This document shows, piece by piece, positions 36,008 through 41,141 of a stretch of 41,141 nucleotides of DNA. Made by a program: the position numbers and the translations under genes. Where the stretch lies: positions 1-41,141 of IMG/VR virus record IMGVR_UViG_3300027861_000065. One strand, 5' to 3'. Position 1 is the stretch's first letter; the number at the start of each line of letters is the position of its first letter. This stretch comes from a virus. The notes below the pieces were generated by a model, which was not told the origin of the DNA, did no database searches, and saw nothing but the letters and a program-made list of their open reading frames with translations.

Positions 36008-38041
36008 TTAAATTTTAGACCCCGGTGATTGCTCAGCTTCAACTTTTTCTTCGAAGGTCATTTCGTTGATTCTGTGTAAAGTTTCTATTTTTGCTGCCAA
36101 GTTTGTCGTATCCATTTCTTGTAGCTCTTTGATAGTCTTAACCAGCGCAAGAAGTCCTTCAGCATCCTCTGTCTGTGCTCGCCTTAGCTTATCTTCTGCT
36201 ACAGCTTTATCGGTTTCGATCTTAGCTATACGCTCGGCAGCAAGTCCCTTCTGTGATTCAGCGTAAGAGAGCTTAGTCTCATTATCGACTTGAAGCTGTT
36301 GCATCTGTAGTTGCTGCATCTGCTGTTCTTGCTGTGATTGGGCCTCTTGATATTGTTGAATACCTTCCTTAAGTTCTTCTTTGTTCTGTATGTACATGGC
36401 ATCAAGAATACGTTGTATTACAGGTGGTGGAGTATTTTCTCCAAAGATGTCTTTCAAATGGAGGAGCTGTCCGAGCTCTAACTGCTGCTGAGATTCCGTA
36501 AGAACCCCTTGAATAACTTTGCAGCCATATTTAAAGAAAGCTTTGTTTTCAAATTCAGGCGTTGGTTGTTCTCCGATTACTTGCTGTATCTTATTGTATG
36601 TCCAGTTCTTTTGCATTAATTCAATCATGATGTCTCCACACTGTTGTTGTGTGTAGTCCATCTGATCGAAAAGACGTTGAAGAGTTACTATTCCAGCCCC
36701 CTGTCTAAGCATAGATAGAATCCCTGCTTTGTCATCAACGGCGGAGCCGAGAAGTTCTTCATTAACCCCCGTAATTCGTGGGATTATGTCTTTCAGCATC
36801 TCTTCCATCTGGAGCATTGTCGGAGCCGGAGGAATGATCTGCATCTGTTCAACATCTTCCATTTGAGCCGTTTCTTTAATCGTTAAAACACGGCCTGTAC
36901 CTGTATTTAAGCTATCATCCGGTGATACAAGAGAGCCCTTTTTTACTTTCAACCCTTGTTGCTGAGACTCTAAAATATCAAGGTCGGCAATCTTTCTTCT
37001 ATTAAAGAGATATTGTGCATCTCTAATATCCCTGACAAGCCCCCTAAACTTGAAGCTGTAATAGGGTGTATCGGGGGTGAAATAACCCAAAGTAGCAACA
37101 AATGGGTATCTATCTAAACCGTAAGGGTTCGGCTCGTCAACCATGACAATTCCGTTCATCATTAGAGTTCTTCTTACTGTTTGCTTAGGTTTGCGCACAA
37201 GTTTAAGAGCTCCACCTGACAACATATTAGCTATTCGAGCGTCTTCCTCGTCCCCAGACCATTCTTTATGCTCATTTGTCCTTGTATCGACCATGTAGAC
37301 CGCTTGACGCGAGCTTAAATACCAGTATTCATCAAAAGCAATAAGATTAGGGTCTTTAATTTCGTAGTGTTCCGGCATATAGTAGAATTTATCGTCGTTA
37401 GAAGAACGTTGTGGAAGATCCATGATCTTATTCTTGAATTTAGGATAAAGTTTTGCAGCTTCCTCTTTTTCAAAGAACATCCGTGTCCAGATGTATCTGC
37501 AATCCGATAAGTCAGGCTTCCTGAAATAGGGATCTATCAAGATACTTTTAAAATCAACATACCTCACATCAATCTCAGGGGACGATGGATCTTCACTAAA
37601 GTTAAGATAAATACTAAATAGTCCAAACCCTTGAGTTAGAGCACCTTGCTCAAAACCGTTGGAATACGTTTGATAGATCCCTCCTCGATTATGTATGTAG
37701 TAAAGGCATTTTGTTTGCTGATCCGCTGTTTTTTGTGATTCTTGGTGAATAGGGATACATATTGAAGACTTACGGTTAGTCCTTTGATATCCCGTCACCA
37801 TCTGAATAGCCGGGTTTATCAAGTTAAAGTTAAACATGTTACGACCGTTTAACCTTTCGCCAGGGAAAACAATGTTGTAGACGTCCTGGTCTCCTAAAGC
37901 AAAACGTTGATCTAGATCGGCTTGCAGCCATTGTGCTTGAAGTGTAGTAATGGAATCGTGATAGTGAGCTTCCATCTTAGCTCTTTGGTCTCTATCGGCT
38001 TGTAGGCCGGGGAAAAACTTTGGGTCTGAATTAGCTACCAT
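36008..38041 (-). CDS. Portal protein, P22-like
   Basis: The 677-residue protein starts at ATG 38041 (AAGGAGT 6 bases before); a longer frame from 38095 is rejected. It has the P22-type N-terminal wing (DAR-like DLDQRFALGDQ, FNLINPAIQMVTGYQRTNR, FKSILIDPYFRKPDLSDCRYIW), a central clip and crown (PYGLDRYPFVATLGYF, RRKIADLDILESQQQG), and a long C-terminal coiled coil (EAQSQQEQQMQQLQMQQLQV). Twelve copies form the DNA channel. Next to TerL in order. Confidence 0.88.
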   Translation of the reverse strand: MVANSDPKFFPGLQADRDQRAKMEAHYHDSITTLQAQWLQADLDQRFALGDQDVYNIVFPGERLNGRNMFNFNLINPAIQMVTGYQRTNRKSSICIPIHQESQKTADQQTKCLYYIHNRGGIYQTYSNGFEQGALTQGFGLFSIYLNFSEDPSSPEIDVRYVDFKSILIDPYFRKPDLSDCRYIWTRMFFEKEEAAKLYPKFKNKIMDLPQRSSNDDKFYYMPEHYEIKDPNLIAFDEYWYLSSRQAVYMVDTRTNEHKEWSGDEEDARIANMLSGGALKLVRKPKQTVRRTLMMNGIVMVDEPNPYGLDRYPFVATLGYFTPDTPYYSFKFRGLVRDIRDAQYLFNRRKIADLDILESQQQGLKVKKGSLVSPDDSLNTGTGRVLTIKETAQMEDVEQMQIIPPAPTMLQMEEMLKDIIPRITGVNEELLGSAVDDKAGILSMLRQGAGIVTLQRLFDQMDYTQQQCGDIMIELMQKNWTYNKIQQVIGEQPTPEFENKAFFKYGCKVIQGVLTESQQQLELGQLLHLKDIFGENTPPPVIQRILDAMYIQNKEELKEGIQQYQEAQSQQEQQMQQLQMQQLQVDNETKLSYAESQKGLAAERIAKIETDKAVAEDKLRRAQTEDAEGLLALVKTIKELQEMDTTNLAAKIETLHRINEMTFEEKVEAEQSPGSKI

Positions 38042-38091
38042 AAGAATACTCCTTGTCGGGTAAATGTACTTTACCAAATAAAGAATTAAAT

Positions 38092-38292
38092 TCAATCAAT
38101 CTTTATGTTAAATTTCTCAACCACTTCCGTGCATTCTCTAGATAAAAATGCAGGATCAAGTTTTATATTTTCAAAATTTTTTATCATCTCAATTGTAAAA
38201 TCATCTAATCCTAAACATTCTTCACATCTATGAATGATAAAGTTTTTTCCTAAAATTGAGGCTACAGGATCTTTTCCACATTTACATTTCAT
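38092..38292 (-). CDS. Small zinc-knuckle protein between TerL and portal
   Basis: ATG 38292 is directly after the TerL TAG, over a G8 run that may act as ribosome site. The 66 residues start MKCKCGKD and have RCEECLG; these Cys pairs likely bind zinc. The rest is acidic helix (FTIEMIKNFENI, VVEKFNI). Function unknown. Confidence 0.66.
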   Translation of the reverse strand: MKCKCGKDPVASILGKNFIIHRCEECLGLDDFTIEMIKNFENIKLDPAFLSRECTEVVEKFNIKID

Positions 38293-39813
38293 CTACCCCC
38301 CCCAATAAGCCCTTAAAGCCTTCGCGTCATCTTCCATAGTACCTGTTCCCAACACTTTTGAAAGACCGGAGCAGAGGTAACGCATCGCATCGGCCCCGTG
38401 ACTAGCATCATCGTGTCGAGGCTTAGACGTAAAGCCTCCTATTCTCGTATTCCACTCTTTCTTGTAGTTCGAGAGAGCTAACAACCCATCGTTACACTTA
38501 TTCTTATCGAACCACATACGTGGCATCGTTGTGCGCACTAAATTGATACCGTCAAGTATACTGTGTTGCTCTAATATTACGCCATGTAAATTAAACTCTT
38601 TAGCCTGCTGCTCGAATGTGATGCCAGCCCTGTCACGTGCCTTAGCATCGCTCGGCCATATGTGTGTACCGTAAGCGTATCCTTTTTGTGTAAGCATCTC
38701 AACTGTTCTATCGAGCGAAAAGTCACTCTTTTCGAAGTAGTCGATGATCTTTATCTCTCCGGCTCTATCTATCTGAAAGAACCATATGCTTTGCGCATCT
38801 GCCTGGCCTAGATCCCATGCTGTGTGTACTGGCAATGCTCTATCATAGCTTATCTGCGTGACGTGTCCCGACTCGTAGAGTTCTTTGATCTGTGTTGAGT
38901 ACCAATTCCCTTCCTGAGACGCCATGAAGGCCTCCTCGGGTGTACTAGGAAACTCTCTAAGCATATCTTCACGCTGTGTTTCTTCTTTCTTTACGTACCA
39001 CCATTTTTGAGGAAAGGTAAGTTTGATGCCTTGAAGTTCTAGCTTATCGAAATACTCCACCTTTTCTTGAGATAGCGATTGTTGCTCGTCAAGCATGTAT
39101 GCAGGATGATCATACCAAGGAAAAAAGAAAGGGTAGAAATCCATCTCACCGAAGTGCTCACCGTTCCTAATCTTCTCTAAAGCTAGATTAGTCATATCAT
39201 AGAAAGTGCCTTCACGACCTTCTGCGGTGCTTTCTATTGTGATAAACTGTCCTTTATGAACTGTATTTAACGCCCCTGTAACGATCTCCCTGGCCTTTTC
39301 TGGATATTTAGCGCATATCTTCCCCATCTCGCTTATATGAAGAAACTGCAAAGTACTAGAACGTAAAGAAGTACCAACCCGTATAAGAGAGCCATGACTA
39401 AATGATAATTCTTTAGCCGAATCTCCAACAGTCCGAAAAAGAGGTTTGATCGCCGGATGAAGATGATCAAATGCAAACTTGATTTTATCAACAAATATAT
39501 TTTGAGCATCGTCAAGAGTATGTGCAATGATACCTGCCTGTATGTTGTCAGTCCATAATACTTGGTCTAAGAAATAGATGCATAGAAGAGTTGTGCAGCC
39601 AAGCTGGCGAGCTTTCAAAATAATATTACAATTATGGAAATTATCTAGAAGAATTCTTTGTGTAGGATTTGGCTTGAAGACAACCTTTTTTCCGAGCTCA
39701 TTTTTTATGCTGTAGAGGTGGCTAATCCTCCACGACTGGGACGCTAACCTCTTCAGTTCCGGATGATCCTTCAAGAGTTTTAACAGCCCGGGCGAGTTTT
39801 CTAATAAGGTCAT
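38293..39813 (-). CDS. Terminase large subunit
   Basis: The 506-residue protein has Walker A KARQLGCTT near residue 76, Walker B region LQFLHISEMGK near 165, a coupling motif (ESTAEGREG), then the RNase H-like nuclease from about 330 with TAWDLGQADAQ, WPSDAKARD, and DDASHGADAMRYL. It translocates DNA and cuts it at headful packaging. The start overlaps TerS by 92 bases; conserved sequence from WRISHLYSIKN onwards rules out a much later start. Confidence 0.93.
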   Translation of the reverse strand: MTLLENSPGLLKLLKDHPELKRLASQSWRISHLYSIKNELGKKVVFKPNPTQRILLDNFHNCNIILKARQLGCTTLLCIYFLDQVLWTDNIQAGIIAHTLDDAQNIFVDKIKFAFDHLHPAIKPLFRTVGDSAKELSFSHGSLIRVGTSLRSSTLQFLHISEMGKICAKYPEKAREIVTGALNTVHKGQFITIESTAEGREGTFYDMTNLALEKIRNGEHFGEMDFYPFFFPWYDHPAYMLDEQQSLSQEKVEYFDKLELQGIKLTFPQKWWYVKKEETQREDMLREFPSTPEEAFMASQEGNWYSTQIKELYESGHVTQISYDRALPVHTAWDLGQADAQSIWFFQIDRAGEIKIIDYFEKSDFSLDRTVEMLTQKGYAYGTHIWPSDAKARDRAGITFEQQAKEFNLHGVILEQHSILDGINLVRTTMPRMWFDKNKCNDGLLALSNYKKEWNTRIGGFTSKPRHDDASHGADAMRYLCSGLSKVLGTGTMEDDAKALRAYWGG

Positions 39814-40117
39814 CTTCAGCTTCTTCCAATTTTGGCTTATCTCGCTGGTCTAAGCGCTGTTTACCTAGCCAGATAAGCATAGAATTATCTCCGCTCATTG
39901 CTTTTTTAAACTGAGCGGCTCTTAATAAAGATTCACCTTTAGCTTTCTTTTCTTGTCTATACGTTGAAAAATTACAGTTATGATCTGTTAAACATCTATT
40001 ATAAAGAGAATCTCTTGTTATACCAAAATGTGCAGCTATTTCAGTTATTAAACATCCTGATTCAAGAAGTCTATCAACTTTATTCCAATCTATGTTTGCT
40101 TTAGGTCTTCCTGCCAT
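39722..40117 (-). CDS. Terminase small subunit
   Basis: The 131-residue protein has an HTH near residues 10-45 (DWNKVDRLLESGCLITEIAAHFGITRDSLYNRC), an oligomer helix (GESLLRAAQFKKAMSGDNSMLIWLGKQ), and an acidic tail. It recognises the packaging start. It overlaps the methyltransferase end and the TerL start. Confidence 0.86.
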   Translation of the reverse strand: MAGRPKANIDWNKVDRLLESGCLITEIAAHFGITRDSLYNRCLTDHNCNFSTYRQEKKAKGESLLRAAQFKKAMSGDNSMLIWLGKQRLDQRDKPKLEEAEDDLIRKLARAVKTLEGSSGTEEVSVPVVED

Positions 40118-41141
40118 TTTTCTTCACTTCATATGAGAGGTTATTTTTCTTCATATAGTTTACCCATCGCTCGACGATGATATCGCAATAAGCGGGGCTC
40201 AATTCTATACCATAGCATATTCTATTTAATTTTTCACATGCTATTAATGTTGTGCCGGAGCCGATAAATGGATCGTAGACACCGTCACCTTCTGCTGTGT
40301 TGTTTCTGATAGGTTTAGCCATGCATTCTATTGGTTTCTGTGTGCTATGTGCTGTTCTATCGTCTTCGTCTTGAGACTTGCCGAAACAATTCAGGTTAGA
40401 TATTTCCCATACTGTAGATTCTTTACGTGATCCTTGCCAGTTGTGTGGTTGCTCTTTACGTACAGCATACCAACAAGGCTCGTGTTGCCAATGATAGTCA
40501 CCTCTTGATAGTGCAAAATGCTGTTTCACCCATATAACTTGGGAGATAATCTCAAAATCAGCATCTTCTAGGCTCTTTTGTACCTCGGAACAATACTTTC
40601 CTGCATGCCAGACATAGGTCACAGATCCAGGAAAAAGAGACCAAGTCACTCCCCAGCTAATCTTATCGTCGTTTTGAACTTTTCCTTTAGCCCTCTTTCC
40701 TTTTCCAGCTAAATCTCTCCACTCTGGATCATACTCAACACCATAGGGTGGATCAGTAACCATTATGATTGGCTCGTTACCATCAAGGAGTTTTTCTACC
40801 GTGTCGGGCATCGTGCTATCACCGCAGATTATACGATGCTCATTAAGTTCGTAGATATCCCCAGGCTTTGTTGTTGCTTCCTCGTCTTTTTTAGGCTCTA
40901 GAACACCCTCACCTTCTTCGTCTCCCTCCAATACTTTAACATCAAAAGACAGCTCATCTTCAGTAAAGCCCCATTCGACAAGGTCTTCGGGGTTCCATTC
41001 GTTAGCTAGAATGTCGAAGTCAAATTCACCGAATGTTTGATTATCTTTAATGATCCTTGACTTCATAACGTTTTTAGGAACGTCTTTATCTACTATACAA
41101 GCTATGGTTTTCCATTTAAATTTCTTAGCAGCGCGTATGCG
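40101..41141 (-). CDS. DNA methyltransferase part of ParB-methyltransferase fusion (cut by window edge)
   Basis: The frame enters from the window edge and, joined to 340-1, gives 407 residues. Motif IV DPPYGVEYD is near residue 192 and motif I (YDPFIGSGTTLIACEKLN, IELSPAYCDII) near 350, in the order of beta-class N6-adenine/N4-cytosine enzymes. Between lies a recognition part (VWHAGKYCSEVQ, RGDYHWQHEPCWYAV). Position just before TerS suggests DNA modification at packaging or against host restriction. Confidence 0.93.
   Translation of the reverse strand, partial: RIRAAKKFKWKTIACIVDKDVPKNVMKSRIIKDNQTFGEFDFDILANEWNPEDLVEWGFTEDELSFDVKVLEGDEEGEGVLEPKKDEEATTKPGDIYELNEHRIICGDSTMPDTVEKLLDGNEPIIMVTDPPYGVEYDPEWRDLAGKGKRAKGKVQNDDKISWGVTWSLFPGSVTYVWHAGKYCSEVQKSLEDADFEIISQVIWVKQHFALSRGDYHWQHEPCWYAVRKEQPHNWQGSRKESTVWEISNLNCFGKSQDEDDRTAHSTQKPIECMAKPIRNNTAEGDGVYDPFIGSGTTLIACEKLNRICYGIELSPAYCDIIVERWVNYMKKNNLSYEVKKNGRKT
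40985..41141. repeat. Terminal overlap, right copy
   Basis: Matches 1-157 with two mismatches; see the left copy. It codes for part of the ParB domain in the same frame. Confidence 0.93.

Noticed and set aside
36008-38095. Longer portal start at 38095
   Set aside because: The added residues are hydrophobic and not portal-like, and AAGGAGT correctly precedes ATG 38041.

Overview
This window is essentially one complete, tightly packed phage genome of a tailed, podovirus-like type. Positions 1-157 and 40985-41141 are the same sequence with two mismatches, so the map closes into a circle of about 40,984 bp. A ParB-methyltransferase gene cut by the window ends becomes one intact 407-codon frame when the ends are joined. 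Genes are AT-rich, mostly preceded by AGGAG-type ribosome sites, and often overlap as ATGA. The structural set (P22-like portal, coiled-coil scaffold, N4-gp56-type coat protein, tail adaptor and nozzle, ejection proteins) and a spanin-sized lipoprotein gene point to a Gram-negative host. A small protein like the chlamydial histone Hc1 hints at Chlamydiota or another protist- or water-associated host, but the host is not proven.

Layout on the circle. (1) 663-2139, plus: seven small unknown genes ending at a terminator-like hairpin. (2) 7738 down to 2144, minus: early/replication block. It holds an HTH repressor candidate, tiny membrane and zinc-motif genes, a LAGLIDADG nuclease, a frameshifted Cys-rich gene, a lambda-O-like initiator carrying three 27-bp palindromic iterons, a DUF6948-like protein, an alternating acidic repeat protein, an Hc1-like basic protein, a DUF1064 nuclease and a Tad1/Acb2-like signal-sponge candidate. 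(3) 7814-12273, plus: recombination block with a PD-(D/E)XK exonuclease, a zinc-finger protein, a DUF1351/Gam-like protein and RecT, then a terminator and an SF2 helicase. (4) 340 through the junction and 41141 down to 12270, minus: late block with ParB-methyltransferase, TerS, TerL, portal, scaffold, coat, connector and tail genes, ejection proteins, fibres, and a probable lysis cassette. One HTH gene (22300-22497) sits reversed inside the late block under its own strong promoter.

How it fits together. The initiator with iterons inside its own gene looks like a lambda-type theta origin. Upstream of the initiator, a full-consensus promoter fires the other way into a short hairpin RNA antisense to the initiator mRNA leader, as in plasmid copy-number control. 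The leader can also fold to hide the initiator ribosome site. The late block is headed by a promoter, a GC-richer structured leader of about 170 nt and a terminator, resembling the lambda PR'-6S RNA-tR' arrangement. No integrase, DNA polymerase, primase, RNA polymerase, tRNA, CRISPR array or recognisable endolysin was seen. Two gene ends (5747-5961 and 22484-23837) look broken by single-base indels in A-runs, which may be sequencing errors, real mutations or slippage.
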